64,000 nt of DNA from Paenibacillus sp. FSL R7-0345 (GCF_038595055.1 NZ_CP152002.1:514501-578500), one strand, 5' to 3'; positions 1-8,525 are shown, counted from the first letter of the stretch. Notes: generated by a model not told the origin, from the letters alone. Numbers and translations are program-made.

Positions 1-812
1 GGGTCGTGGCCGAGGTTCATCATCGCCTTGTTGGCATTGTAGCGCAGGAAAGTCTTCACTTCCTCTACAAGTCCGATTGGCGCGTAAATCTGCTCGGTGT
101 ATTGCTCCTCGTTGGCATGCAGCAGACGCAGCAGCCCAACGAGGGTCTGGTACACGTCACGCTGGTCGTCCTCGGACAGCTCCTCGAAAATCTCCTGTGC
201 CAGCACGCCGACATAAACGCCGTGGATGCTCTCGTCGCGCAGGATCAGGTCGATGATCTCGCCGCTGCAGGTCATTTTGCCCTGGCCGGCCAGGTAGAGC
301 GGGTAGAAGAAGCCGCTGTAGAACAGATAGCTCTCCAGCAGGACGGAAGCCGCCATCGCCAGATAGAGATCCTTGGGAGTCTCAATTTTTTTGTAATACT
401 CGGAAATGGTCTGGGCCTTGAACTGCAGGAACGTGTTGTCCTCCACCCAGCGGAAGATGCCGTCGATCTCCTCAGTGGAAGCCAGCGTCGTAAAAATACT
501 GCTGTAAGACTTCGCATGAATCTGCTCCATCATTCCCATGAAGCCGAGGACCGCCTTGCGCTGCAAGCCGTCTACATGCTCCATAATCTGCGGCATCCCT
601 ACGCCGCCTTGCACGGTGTCGAGCAGGGTAAGCCCGCCCAGCACCTTCATATAAGAGTCCTTTTCAATGTCGCTCAGCGTCAGCCAGGACATTTTGTCAT
701 CGGATAATGGAATTTCGTCGTCGGTCCAGAACTGCATAATATTCTGGTTCCAGAACATCAGCGAGAAGTCGTCGTCAGGACGGTTCCAGTTCACGGCTTG
801 AATTGCGCTCAT
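1..812 (-). CDS. nrdF: Ribonucleotide reductase class Ib small (radical) subunit NrdF, 3' end cut by window edge
   Basis: This is the radical-carrying beta subunit that works with NrdE to reduce ribonucleoside diphosphates in the cytoplasm. The frame is open from the ATG at 812 to the window edge, about 270 codons of a family that is usually 320-340 residues long, so the C-terminus lies outside. The translation starts MSAIQAVNWNRPDDDFSLMF. It contains the ferritin-like helices typical of NrdF, including FTTLASTEEIDG and a downstream DESIHGVYVG with the expected metal-ligand Glu and His. It follows nrdE by 37 bases on the same strand, which supports an nrdIEF operon. The Fe/Mn-tyrosyl cofactor is family knowledge. 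Confidence 0.95.
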   Translation of the reverse strand, partial: MSAIQAVNWNRPDDDFSLMFWNQNIMQFWTDDEIPLSDDKMSWLTLSDIEKDSYMKVLGGLTLLDTVQGGVGMPQIMEHVDGLQRKAVLGFMGMMEQIHAKSYSSIFTTLASTEEIDGIFRWVEDNTFLQFKAQTISEYYKKIETPKDLYLAMAASVLLESYLFYSGFFYPLYLAGQGKMTCSGEIIDLILRDESIHGVYVGVLAQEIFEELSEDDQRDVYQTLVGLLRLLHANEEQYTEQIYAPIGLVEEVKTFLRYNANKAMMNLGHD

Positions 813-849
813 AATGGTCTAATCTCCCTTTCTGTAGCCGTACAGCCCT

Positions 850-2934
850 TTAAATCGAGCAGGTCAGGCATTCCTCGACGGACAGCTTTTTGGTGCGTGT
901 GTAATACAGCGACTTCAGGCCTTTGTGTGCCGCATACAGGTAGCAGCGGGCCAGCTCCCGGGTTGTTACATCACTGTTCACGTGCAGGACGGTCGAGATA
1001 CCCTGGTCGATATGGGGCTGGATTTCCGCAATCAGATCAATCACCTTGAACTGGTCCATCTGATAAGCGGATTTATAAAAGAACACATTGTCAGGCTGCA
1101 GATAAGGCATCGGATAATAGGTGGTCGAGTTAGCATAGGTACGGGTCTCGATCTGCTCTACAATCGGCATTACGCTGGATGTAGCATTCTGAATATATGA
1201 AATGCTCGCAGTCGGTGCAATCGCCAGACGGTAGGCATGGTACAGGCCGTTTTTCTTAACAGCTTCGCGCAGCTGCTCCCAGTCTTCCTGAGTAGGAATG
1301 TAGATGCCTGCGAACAGCTCCTGCACTCTGGCCGTTACCGGCTGGTAATTAATAGATACGTAACGGTCAAAATAAACCCCAGTCGCGTAATCAGACTCAG
1401 CATATCCGTAGAAGGTTTCGCCGGTTTCAGCAGCAATTTCCATACTCTTTTCAATCGAGTGGTAGTTCATGGTCATGAAGAACGTGCGGGCAAAGTCGCG
1501 GGCCTGCTCACTTTCATAAGCAATCTTGTTCTTAGCCAGGAAACCGTGCAGGTTCATTACGCCAAGGCCGACAGAGTGCATCTCTTTGTTCGCTTTAGCT
1601 ACGCCCGGAGCATTGGAAATGCTGGTCATATCGCTGACAGCTGTCAGGGCAAGCATGCCCTCATGAACGGATTCGCGGATTTTGCCGTGCTGCATCACGT
1701 TCACGATGTTCAGGGAAGCCAGATTGCAGCTGATATCGCGGCGGATCGCATCTTCCTGGCCGTAGTCGTTAATCTCGGAAGTCTCCTGCAGCTGGAAAAT
1801 CTCGGTGCAAAGGTTGGACATTTTGACCTGGCCGACATTCTTCAGGGCATGAGCCTTATTGGCATTGCTCTTGTTCATAATATATGGATAGCCCGATTCG
1901 AGCTGGATCATGGCAATTTTCGTCAGCATTTCGCGTGCGCTCATGGCGACTTTTTTCTTCACGCGCGGATCAGCGAGCAGGGTGTCGTACATTTCGTCGA
2001 GATCCATGTCGTCCAGATGAGTGCCGTATGCCTGGAAAACAGTATAAGGTGCAAATACATGCAGCGGCTGATTATCCTGTGCCAGCTTGTAGAAGCGGTT
2101 CGGCACGATCAGACCGATGGACAACGTCTTCAGGCGTGTCCGCTCGTCGGCGTTAATTTTTTTGCTGTCCAGGAATTCAAGCACGTCCCAGCCGAATATA
2201 TTATAGTAAGCGGCACCGGAACCCTTGCGCTGGCCCATCTGGTCAGCATAGGAGAAGCCGTCTTCCATCAGCTTCAGGACAGGCATGATGCCTTTGGCAG
2301 CATCTTCAACACCTTTGATGGTCTCGCCGCGCGCGCGCAGCTTGGACAGATTGACAGCAACGCCGCCGCCGATTTTGGACAGCTGCATGCAGGTGTTCAG
2401 CACATAGTTGATCGAGTTGAGCGAGTCGTCCATCTCCAGCAGGAAGCAGGAAACCATCTCGCCGCGGCGGCTTTTTCCGGCATTGAGGAAGGTTGGTGTG
2501 GCCGGCTGCAGGCGCTGCTCCATCATGGAACGGGCCAGTGTGCGGGCAGTTTCAACGTTTCCGCGTCCCAGGTGCAGGGCTACTACCGCTACGCGGTCCG
2601 GATAATGCTCGAGGTACTGCTTGCGGTCATTGGTTTTGACGGCATAGTCTGTATAGAACTTGGAAGCCGCCATATAGGAAGGGAAACGGAAATCATATTC
2701 ATGGGCGATCCGGTAGACATCCTCCATTTCAGCTGCGCTGTAACGGTCATACAGGTCTTCGTAATAATCGTTGGCGATCATATAATCAATCTTGGCTTTA
2801 GTGCTTGTAAAGGTCAAGCTGCGGCGCTCCACATCACGCATGAACTCCGCTACGGCCTCCTGGTCTTTATCGAGCTGGAAAAATCCGGTCTCGTCTCTCT
2901 TCATCAACATGTTATTCAATTCAATATGCCGCAA
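850..2934 (-). CDS. nrdE: Ribonucleotide reductase class Ib large (catalytic) subunit NrdE
   Basis: The catalytic alpha subunit of class Ib ribonucleotide reductase, 694 residues, the usual full length. It binds substrate and allosteric effector and turns over through a transient thiyl radical. Visible landmarks are an active-site cysteine in GEMVSCFLLEMDD, the NLCTEI segment with a second cysteine, the P-T-A-S loop in IAPTASISYIQNATSS, and a C-terminal redox pair in EECLTCSI. The start overlaps the end of nrdI by 14 bases, indicating translational coupling. NrdE normally lacks the N-terminal ATP-cone overall-activity domain of NrdA, and none is evident here. Confidence 0.97.
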   Translation of the reverse strand: MRHIELNNMLMKRDETGFFQLDKDQEAVAEFMRDVERRSLTFTSTKAKIDYMIANDYYEDLYDRYSAAEMEDVYRIAHEYDFRFPSYMAASKFYTDYAVKTNDRKQYLEHYPDRVAVVALHLGRGNVETARTLARSMMEQRLQPATPTFLNAGKSRRGEMVSCFLLEMDDSLNSINYVLNTCMQLSKIGGGVAVNLSKLRARGETIKGVEDAAKGIMPVLKLMEDGFSYADQMGQRKGSGAAYYNIFGWDVLEFLDSKKINADERTRLKTLSIGLIVPNRFYKLAQDNQPLHVFAPYTVFQAYGTHLDDMDLDEMYDTLLADPRVKKKVAMSAREMLTKIAMIQLESGYPYIMNKSNANKAHALKNVGQVKMSNLCTEIFQLQETSEINDYGQEDAIRRDISCNLASLNIVNVMQHGKIRESVHEGMLALTAVSDMTSISNAPGVAKANKEMHSVGLGVMNLHGFLAKNKIAYESEQARDFARTFFMTMNYHSIEKSMEIAAETGETFYGYAESDYATGVYFDRYVSINYQPVTARVQELFAGIYIPTQEDWEQLREAVKKNGLYHAYRLAIAPTASISYIQNATSSVMPIVEQIETRTYANSTTYYPMPYLQPDNVFFYKSAYQMDQFKVIDLIAEIQPHIDQGISTVLHVNSDVTTRELARCYLYAAHKGLKSLYYTRTKKLSVEECLTCSI

Positions 2935-3286
2935 CCCGGTTCACCTCCTGTTTAATTCGCTCCACATCGCCAAAAGTACCTGACAGCTCAAACTTGCCGA
3001 CTACCGGCACATTATAGCGTTCTGCAATCAGGTCTGCGCTGTGCGCGTACAGCTCACCCCAGTTTTTATTGCCGCTCGCGGCAATGCCTTTCAGCCTGGA
3101 ATGGTTCTTCTCCAAAAAAGAAGACACCTTCTCGGGAATCTGCCCAAATCCGGTGGTGTATGTAACAAGCACGTAAGGCTCGTCGATCGTCATATGCTCT
3201 TCGATTTGTACAGCAGGCAGCTTCAGCTTGTTGATAAACCGTCTGACATTGCCGGTTTTGGAATCGTAAGCAATCAGCATAGTCAC
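2921..3286 (-). CDS. nrdI: NrdI, flavodoxin-like activator of class Ib ribonucleotide reductase
   Basis: A 121-residue flavodoxin-like protein that supplies oxidant for assembly of the dimanganese-tyrosyl cofactor of NrdF (family knowledge). Flavin-binding features are visible: the N-terminal strand and phosphate loop DSKTGNVRRF, the TYTTGFGQIP loop and AASGNKNWG. It is the first gene of the nrdIEF operon, and its 3' end overlaps nrdE. A ribosome site (AGGAGGTTAG on the minus strand) lies just upstream of the ATG at 3286. Manganese-loaded NrdF would tolerate low iron, which fits an organism living across oxygen levels, but that is inference. Confidence 0.95.
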   Translation of the reverse strand: MTMLIAYDSKTGNVRRFINKLKLPAVQIEEHMTIDEPYVLVTYTTGFGQIPEKVSSFLEKNHSRLKGIAASGNKNWGELYAHSADLIAERYNVPVVGKFELSGTFGDVERIKQEVNRVAAY

Positions 3287-3361
3287 TCTAACCTCCTATA
3301 ACAATGGTTCTATTTATACTTTACTAACCGTACTCGGGTATTCCGCTAGGTATATGAGTTT

Positions 3362-3417
3362 AACTACTATATACACTACATTTAGGTGACTTCAATCATT
3401 TTACTACCATATGTTGA
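3362..3417 (-). promoter_or_regulatory. Pair of NrdR-like boxes
   Basis: Two related 16-mers, each an A/T-rich ACTAC(T/C)ATAT core, lie at 3362-3377 and 3402-3417, exactly 40 bases apart. They resemble the tandem NrdR boxes of other Bacillota. The distal one fills the -35/-10 spacer and the other sits about 25 bases downstream of the -10 element, so bound repressor would block initiation. NrdR normally uses a shorter spacing (about 31 bases), so the exact boundaries are uncertain. Confidence 0.5.
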
Positions 3418-3425
3418 AAAGTCAA
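3398..3425 (-). promoter_or_regulatory. Sigma-A promoter of nrdIEF
   Basis: On the minus strand TTGACT (3425-3420) and TAAAAT (3403-3398) are separated by 16 bases, a near-consensus vegetative promoter about 110 bases upstream of nrdI. A NrdR-like box occupies the spacer. The rest of the 3287-3682 gap holds a second box, a small CTGAA-loop-TTCAG hairpin near 3453-3467, and nothing else I can name. Confidence 0.7.
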
Positions 3426-3682
3426 GCGAACAAAAGGACCTCTTTGCCCTCCTGAAAGCCCTTCAGAAACGGTAAGGCCAGGCCCCGTCTGCAATCTGAT
3501 CTCTAAAATTTTATTCTATTATTTTTAATAGAGTCTGAGCTGCCGGCAAAAAGTGCCTTCACGCATCCGGTCCCCAAAAATCCATGCCCGATCCGTTCTC
3601 CGTCTATGGTACAAATCTCCAAAAGCTTTCATAATAACGAAAGAAACAACGCCAGAGATAAAGGTGAGAGGATGAAGGCCCG

Positions 3683-5290
3683 ATGTTTGAAGTACAAGAA
3701 TTGGACTGGCAGGGACGCCGGCTGACGGTATTCCTGCCTCCTTCCTATGCATTATCCCAAAAGCGTTATCCTGTTGTGTACCTGCATGACGGAGCTGCGC
3801 TGATGATGAATAACTTAAACTATATGTACAGGCTGTTCCGCGAGGGGCTGCTCACCGAGCTGATTGTCACCGGCATCAGCAGCTCTTCCCGAAATGATGA
3901 TTATACACCCTGGCCTGAGTCTGCTGCAACCGAAGGAAGGCCGGATTTCGGCGGCCGCGGGCCTGCCTATCTCGATGAAATCGCTGACGGCATCAAGCCT
4001 TACATTGATTCCGTCCTGCGGACGGCTCCGGAGCCGGAATCCACCGGGCTGGCCGGCTATTCGCTGGGCGGCCTGGTGACACTGCTGGCAGCTTACCGCC
4101 GCCCGGATGCCTTCGGGCGGTTCGGCATGCTGTCCCCCTCCATCTGGTATGAGGGGATGCTTGGTTTTACGGAAGCTAACCCGCTGCCGGATGCAGGACA
4201 GAAGCTATACCTGTCTGTAGGTAACCGTGAAGGGGTATATAAGCAGAATATACAGAGGCACGCTGTAACCAGCACACTGCAGCTGTACCGTAACCTGCGG
4301 AGCCAGCTGGCCGATGAGCAGCGGCTGCGGCTCTCGCTTACCGACGGGGCGGCCCATGACCTTGTCTCTATGTCTGCGCGGTTTCCTGAAGCGCTGCAGT
4401 GGCTGTACGGGGCAGCTGATGAACAGCAGACAGGGGAGGTGGTGCAGCGGCCTGGTGCGGAAACTGAGATGATGTCGCAGGTCGGCGCCTGCCTGCTGCC
4501 TGGAACCGAGGTATGGGACATGACCTCGCTGTACAATGGCCTGACCTACCGGGTCTTTGTCCACCTTCCGCTGAAGCCTCCGCCGCCGGAAGGCTACCCG
4601 GTGCTGTACACGGTCGACGGCAACGCCTATTTCGCTTCGCTGAATGATGCGATGCGGCTGCAGACCCGGCATCCGCGGGGGCTTCCGTCCGGTCTGGTGG
4701 TATCCATCGGTTATCCGGCAGACGGGCCGTTTGTGGCTGAGCGGCGCTTCAGGGACCTGACCGTGGCGGATGTGCAGCCCGGGCTGCGTCCCGACGGCTC
4801 GCCCTGGCCGGTGAACGGCGGGGCGGATGCCTTTCTCGATTTCATCGAGCTCGAGCTGATGCCGCTGATCGGACGCAGATACAGCGTGGATCACTCCCGG
4901 GCGGCGCTGTTCGGGCATTCGCTGGGCGGCTTCTTTACCCTGTATACGATGATCCGCCGCAGCGGGCTGTTCAGTACCTATATCGCCGGCAGTCCGTCCC
5001 TCTGGTGGAAGGGGCGGGTGCTCTTTGATCTGCTGCCTGAGCTGGAGGAGAAGCTGCGCAGCGGGGAGCTCGAATGCTCCCTGATGATCGGCATCGGCTC
5101 GGAGGAGGGTGGCATGCTGGAGGATGCCAGGACATTCTATGAGCGCCTGGTCCCATATACCGGCAGCGGGCTCAGCCGGCTGTCCTATAATGAAATCCAG
5201 GGTGAAGGCCATATGTCTGTACTGCAGCCGTTGTTCAGTCCGATGCTGCGCTTTGTTTTTGCGGCAGAGGGAGCGGAGCTCTGTATTTGA
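3683..5290 (+). CDS. Tandem alpha/beta-hydrolase esterase (two enterochelin-esterase-like domains)
   Basis: A 535-residue cytoplasmic protein (no signal peptide) made of two consecutive esterase-D/enterochelin-esterase-type alpha/beta-hydrolase domains. Domain 1 (about residues 1-250) has the nucleophile elbow AGYSLGG and a late His in GAAHDL. Domain 2 (about 275-530) has FGHSLGG and a late His in GEGHMS. Both carry the family's SPSIWYE/SPSLWWK segment after the elbow. Such enzymes hydrolyse esters of catechol siderophores or acyl esters; the substrate here is unknown. The start at 3683 follows AAGGTGAGAGG by about 12 bases; an ATG at 3672 is out of frame. A strong terminator follows. Most relatives have one domain, so the doubling is unusual. 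Confidence 0.85.
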   Translation: MFEVQELDWQGRRLTVFLPPSYALSQKRYPVVYLHDGAALMMNNLNYMYRLFREGLLTELIVTGISSSSRNDDYTPWPESAATEGRPDFGGRGPAYLDEIADGIKPYIDSVLRTAPEPESTGLAGYSLGGLVTLLAAYRRPDAFGRFGMLSPSIWYEGMLGFTEANPLPDAGQKLYLSVGNREGVYKQNIQRHAVTSTLQLYRNLRSQLADEQRLRLSLTDGAAHDLVSMSARFPEALQWLYGAADEQQTGEVVQRPGAETEMMSQVGACLLPGTEVWDMTSLYNGLTYRVFVHLPLKPPPPEGYPVLYTVDGNAYFASLNDAMRLQTRHPRGLPSGLVVSIGYPADGPFVAERRFRDLTVADVQPGLRPDGSPWPVNGGADAFLDFIELELMPLIGRRYSVDHSRAALFGHSLGGFFTLYTMIRRSGLFSTYIAGSPSLWWKGRVLFDLLPELEEKLRSGELECSLMIGIGSEEGGMLEDARTFYERLVPYTGSGLSRLSYNEIQGEGHMSVLQPLFSPMLRFVFAAEGAELCI

Positions 5291-5402
5291 GCTGCTGGGA
5301 ATCAGTTTCATTTGAACTGGACCCGGGTTTGCTTTATATTAGTAAGGGAGCAGAATTCCGGATTCATGCAGACGTAGGCTAGAATCACACAATTGATGCA
5401 GC

Positions 5403-5438
5403 GCGGAATCCGAATTGTACCGGGTTCCGCTTTTTTTT
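5403..5438 (+). terminator. Rho-independent terminator after the tandem esterase
   Basis: A ten-base GCGGAATCCG arm pairs with CGGGTTCCGC (one G-T wobble) across a ten-base loop and is followed by eight T residues. Confidence 0.85.
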
Positions 5439-5547
5439 CTTCTATATATAGGACAAAATTTGTACTGGTATAGTGGTATGTATCTGTTATCCCGCGGGTA
5501 TCTTTTAATTATAGAACAGGAATCAGGAAGGAGTGTATGCAAAGGAA

Positions 5548-5688
5548 ATGGGCAGTCTCCTTATTGCGTGGCTTTGTATGCTGTGTTTATTTTTCACCTT
5601 CAGAGATAAGGTGAGCCGGAGAATCCTTTATCCTGTAGCGCTGGTTGTTGTGCTTGGCACTTTAGGCTGCTGGACTATTTTAATGTAA
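5548..5688 (+). CDS. Possible 46-residue two-helix membrane peptide
   Basis: A short frame starting at ATG 5548 encodes a peptide with two hydrophobic stretches (MGSLLIAWLCMLCLFFTF and YPVALVVVLGTLGCW) separated by the basic loop RDKVSRR, the layout of a two-pass membrane peptide. An AGGAAGGAG motif lies 14 bases upstream of the ATG and directly abuts an in-frame GTG at 5533, so either start is awkward. It lies between the esterase terminator and the FNR-type promoter of the next small gene. I do not recognise a family. The evidence is composition and a ribosome site only. Confidence 0.4.
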   Translation: MGSLLIAWLCMLCLFFTFRDKVSRRILYPVALVVVLGTLGCWTILM

Positions 5689-5837
5689 TTTTCAGGTGTC
5701 TATCAGCTGATTTTCAGGTTGATCCTTTATATTAGAACTACCAAACACCCCCCAGTGTTATATGGTACCCTGCAGGTCTTGTCAACTCCCATGACAAGGC
5801 CTTTTTGCTGCACAAAATTAACAAAAATCATCAATGG

Positions 5838-5880
5838 TGTGATATTTTTCACAATAAAATGTTTAGAATTGTTTTATATT
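5838..5880 (+). promoter_or_regulatory. FNR/CRP/Rex-type box (5838-5853) with -10 element (5875-5880)
   Basis: TGTGA-N6-TCACA at 5838-5853 is a perfect 5+5 palindrome matching the FNR/CRP consensus and also compatible with Rex. A TATATT -10 element lies at 5875-5880. This puts the box centre (5845.5) 41.5 bases upstream of the expected start near 5887, the classical class II activator position. No good -35 hexamer is seen, as expected for an activator-dependent promoter. Confidence 0.65.
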
Positions 5881-5925
5881 GAATTTGAAATACTGAAGAT
5901 AAGAATAAACCTGCTGAAAAGGAGC

Positions 5926-6030
5926 ATGATGATGAATCACGAAGGAAGTCTCCGCCGCGGTCTGTTGTTTGGTCTGGTTTTAAGTATCCCGCTTTGGATG
6001 TCAATGATCGGCTGGCTGCAGCTGCTCTAA
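5926..6030 (+). CDS. 34-residue single-pass membrane peptide
   Basis: A small gene with an AAAAGGAGC ribosome site directly before three in-frame ATG codons (5926, 5929, 5932). The peptide has a short charged head (NHEGSLRR) followed by one hydrophobic helix (GLLFGLVLSIPLWMSMIGWL), so it should insert with its N-terminus inside. It has its own promoter with a TGTGA-N6-TCACA box at -41.5 and its own terminator, a complete transcription unit for a tiny protein. I do not recognise the family; small subunits of membrane oxidases and regulators of membrane complexes look like this in general, but no specific function can be claimed. The second ATG (5929) or third (5932) may be the real start. Confidence 0.65.
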   Translation: MMMNHEGSLRRGLLFGLVLSIPLWMSMIGWLQLL

Positions 6031-6042
6031 AATACAAGGTGC

Positions 6043-6078
6043 AAGACGGTCAGCAGGTTATCTGCGGCAGTCTTTTTT
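6043..6078 (+). terminator. Terminator after the 34-residue peptide gene
   Basis: AAGAC pairs with GTCTT around an imperfect inner stem (CAG/CTG) and runs into six T residues. Confidence 0.6.
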
Positions 6079-6308
6079 ACTTGGCTGTTGAGTATAATAT
6101 CTAAGGCGGTACTAGTAGTTCAATTCTACTAGAATTAAACATTTTGAATATATTAAATTTAAAATAAAAAAAGAGAGTATTCCGGAGTATAAAAGAGGAT
6201 TACTTTGATAATAGATAGAGTTATATAGGTTTGTTACTGAGAATCTTCCATACAGGCCATTTTCCCAGAAAATTCTAATATTATTGCCAAATTATTATAA
6301 GGAATAGA

Positions 6309-6338
6309 TTGACAATATAGAGGATCAGGGAATACACT
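6309..6338 (+). promoter_or_regulatory. Probable promoter of the c-di-GMP riboswitch transcript
   Basis: TTGACA (6309-6314) and TACACT (6333-6338) are separated by 18 bases. A start near 6345 would give about 65 nucleotides of leader before the aptamer. A TATAAT at 6407-6412 is better as a hexamer, but its start point would fall inside the aptamer, so it is not favoured. Confidence 0.4.
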
Positions 6339-6408
6339 GAGTTTAGTGCTAAAGTAACAAATGTCATAGACTAGTTATTACAATTTAAATTACATACTTT
6401 CTCATGTA

Positions 6409-6486
6409 TAATCGCAAACCGCATGAAAGTGCGGGACGCAAAGCCAGGAGTCTACAGCCTCGGGAGAAGAGCGCTATGATCGTCCG
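6409..6486 (+). ncRNA. Cyclic di-GMP-I (GEMM) riboswitch aptamer
   Basis: The 5' half matches the GEMM-I core closely: GCAAACC, a CCGCA/TGCGG stem capped by a GAAA tetraloop (6425-6428), then GGGACGCAAAGCC (6433-6445). The second stem (about 6447-6485) is less canonical but has an internal loop (CTAC opposite CTATGA) that could serve as tetraloop receptor. A terminator hairpin overlaps its 3' side. c-di-GMP-I riboswitches commonly control surface and adhesion genes, which fits the next gene. Whether ligand turns expression on or off cannot be read by eye. Confidence 0.85.
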
Positions 6487-6521
6487 GCCGCCGTGAAGCT
6501 TGTCTTCCTGGCGGCTTTTTT
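6487..6521 (+). terminator. Riboswitch expression-platform terminator
   Basis: GCCGCC (6487-6492) pairs with GGCGGC (6510-6515), followed by six T residues, 67 bases before the surface-protein start. Its left arm abuts or overlaps the aptamer 3' end, as expected of a ligand-controlled terminator. Confidence 0.85.
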
Positions 6522-6587
6522 GTTGTTTTCAGGCGGGGTGCTGCTGTAGCCAAGCTTTAAATTGTTATCTTACGGGAGGAATTATTA

Positions 6588-8474
6588 ATGAAACGTAAAT
6601 CCGTATTGAAACTGTCCTTTGCTTTGGCTATGGCTGCTGTCCTGCTGGTTGGGGGTTGGCTGACTGCTGCCGGCCAGGATAAAATAAGGGCCGACAGCAC
6701 ACCTCTTCCGGGCATTGCGGGCAAATACAACGTATTCGTCCTTGGTGATCTCAAAGGCTACCACAGTGATTCTGAAGGCAGAATGGCGGCAGGCGGTAAC
6801 ATTACGCTTTCACAGGGCGGATATTCGGTAGGCCACAGCCTGAGTAACGAGGAGCGTTCCGAAATGGATTCGCTGGTTGCGGGCGGTAACCTGAACTACG
6901 AGATGGGGGAAGTAAACGGCAGCGCCGTTTATGGAGGTACATATACAGGCTCAGGCAAGCCTAGAGGCGGTACAGGAACCCTGCGGCAGGAAGCGAACGT
7001 TATTAACTTTGTCTCGGAATTTGCCTTGCTTCGTACGAAATCCCAAGAGCTTGCAGCTCTGACGGTGAACGGCAAGACTGAAGACAGCTATGGAAATATT
7101 AAACTGACTGGTACCGATCCCGTACTGAATGTATTTTCGGTTTCCGGCAGCGTGCTAACGGGCGCCAATGAGCTGCGGATCACTGCTCCGGCAGGATCAA
7201 CTGTAATTGTTAATATAGACGGCAGCTCTGTCACATTCAAAAACGGGAACGGGCTGACAGGGGTCAGCCAGAATAAAGTGCTTTATAATTTCCCGCAGGC
7301 GACTGCCCTGCGGCTGGAAAGTATCGGTGTGATGGGCACCGTGCTGGCGCCGAATGCGGCGATTACCTTTAATAACGGGCAGATTAACGGCAGCATGTAT
7401 GGCGCCTCACTGGAAGGCAGCGGGGAATTCCACCATAAGCCGTACACCGGCCGTGACAACGGAACACCAGCTACACCAACACCAACACCAACACCAACAC
7501 CAACACCAACACCAACACCAACGCCGACAGTAACACCAACACCAACACCAACACCAACGCCAACGCCGACGCCGACAGTAACACCGACGCCAACGCCGAC
7601 GCCGACAGTAACACCGACGCCAACACCGACGCCGACAGTAACACCAACACCAACACCAACACCAACACCAACACCGACGCCGACAGCAACACCGACGCCG
7701 ACAGCAACACCGACGCCGACAGTAACACCGACGCCGACAGTAACACCGACGCCGACAGCAACACCGACGCCGACACCGACACCAACGCCGACAGCAACAC
7801 CGACACCGACGCCAACGCCGACAGCAACACCGACACCAACGCCGACAGCAACACCGACACCGACACCGACACCAACGCCAACGCCGACAGCAACACCGAC
7901 GCCAACGCCGACGGCAGGGCCAACAAGCACGCCAACACCGGTTCCTACCACTGCAGCGACACCGACGCCAACTCAGGGGACGCCGGCAACGGCACCGCCG
8001 GCAGCAACACCGACAACCGGAACTCCGGTGACGACTCCAACAGCAACAAACGCCGCCACACCGGCTCCGACCAGTATCGTTGCTATCCCGGGGGGCACCG
8101 TACCGACACCGTCAGGCCCGACAGTCATAGGCACGATCGTAACCGATGAAGAACTGGCTATTGATGATAATCCTGTACCGCTTGGTCCGGGGCCTAGTGC
8201 AACGTCGGCTGTAGGAGGTGTAATAGCCGTGCCGAAGACTACACCTGCGCCAAGTCCGACAGCCGGACCTGGCCCCGAGGATGAAATTGTGCTTGATGAT
8301 GAGATTCCGCTGGGCAGCGTAACGGATCCAGGCACTACAGTAAAGGCAACGGCAGCTGCTACATTGCCTCAGACCGGAGAAAACAGCCCGGCTCCGTATT
8401 ATATTACAGGTCTGACGCTGGCCGCCCTGGGACTGCTGCTGAACAGAACCAGAACCGGCAAACGCAAAAGCTAG
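6588..8474 (+). CDS. LPQTG-anchored surface protein with choice-of-anchor-A domain and Thr-Pro stalk
   Basis: A 628-residue cell-wall protein. An N-terminal signal peptide (residues 1-about 32, KRK head and hydrophobic core) leads into a domain of about 240 residues of the choice-of-anchor-A type, starting [19 protein letters not shown] with the AAGGNITL motif. Residues 292 to about 450 are a nearly pure Thr-Pro array, then a Pro/Thr/Ala-rich linker, then a sortase signal LPQTG at 593-597, a hydrophobic helix and a KRKS tail. It should be attached covalently to peptidoglycan, with the Thr-Pro stalk crossing the wall. The ligand is unknown. It is the only gene behind the c-di-GMP riboswitch, so its display is probably tied to the sessile/motile switch. 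No sortase gene lies in the window. Confidence 0.9.
   Translation: MKRKSVLKLSFALAMAAVLLVGGWLTAAGQDKIRADSTPLPGIAGKYNVFVLGDLKGYHSDSEGRMAAGGNITLSQGGYSVGHSLSNEERSEMDSLVAGGNLNYEMGEVNGSAVYGGTYTGSGKPRGGTGTLRQEANVINFVSEFALLRTKSQELAALTVNGKTEDSYGNIKLTGTDPVLNVFSVSGSVLTGANELRITAPAGSTVIVNIDGSSVTFKNGNGLTGVSQNKVLYNFPQATALRLESIGVMGTVLAPNAAITFNNGQINGSMYGASLEGSGEFHHKPYTGRDNGTPATPTPTPTPTPTPTPTPTPTVTPTPTPTPTPTPTPTVTPTPTPTPTVTPTPTPTPTVTPTPTPTPTPTPTPTATPTPTATPTPTVTPTPTVTPTPTATPTPTPTPTPTATPTPTPTPTATPTPTPTATPTPTPTPTPTPTATPTPTPTAGPTSTPTPVPTTAATPTPTQGTPATAPPAATPTTGTPVTTPTATNAATPAPTSIVAIPGGTVPTPSGPTVIGTIVTDEELAIDDNPVPLGPGPSATSAVGGVIAVPKTTPAPSPTAGPGPEDEIVLDDEIPLGSVTDPGTTVKATAAATLPQTGENSPAPYYITGLTLAALGLLLNRTRTGKRKS
7466..7920 (+). 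repeat. Coding tandem repeat for (Thr-Pro)n stalk
   Basis: About 450 bases of ACACCAACR/ACGCCGACR-type hexamers encode Thr-Pro dipeptides interrupted by Thr-Val or Thr-Ala. Blocks of identical longer units (for example ACACCGACGCCGACAGTA) recur, so the tract is expected to change length by slippage or unequal crossing-over. It also creates long false antisense frames. Confidence 0.9.
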
Positions 8475-8525
8475 ACAGTAAAAGTGCGGTGGATGGAAAG
8501 GTTCATTCCGCCGGGATACCTTATA

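Noticed and set aside
1237..2955. Long plus-strand open frame of 572 codons
   Set aside because: It runs antisense to nrdE, whose motifs are unmistakable; the frame is a codon-bias shadow with no ribosome site.
4205..5311. Minus-strand frame of 368 codons
   Set aside because: Antisense to the tandem esterase, with no recognizable motif or ribosome site.
6407..6412. TATAAT as promoter for the surface-protein gene
   Set aside because: The start point would lie inside the c-di-GMP aptamer; an upstream TTGACA/TACACT pair fits better.
7283..7951. Antisense frames rich in Val-Gly or Leu-Ser
   Set aside because: They are the complement of the Thr-Pro coding repeat and have no independent support.
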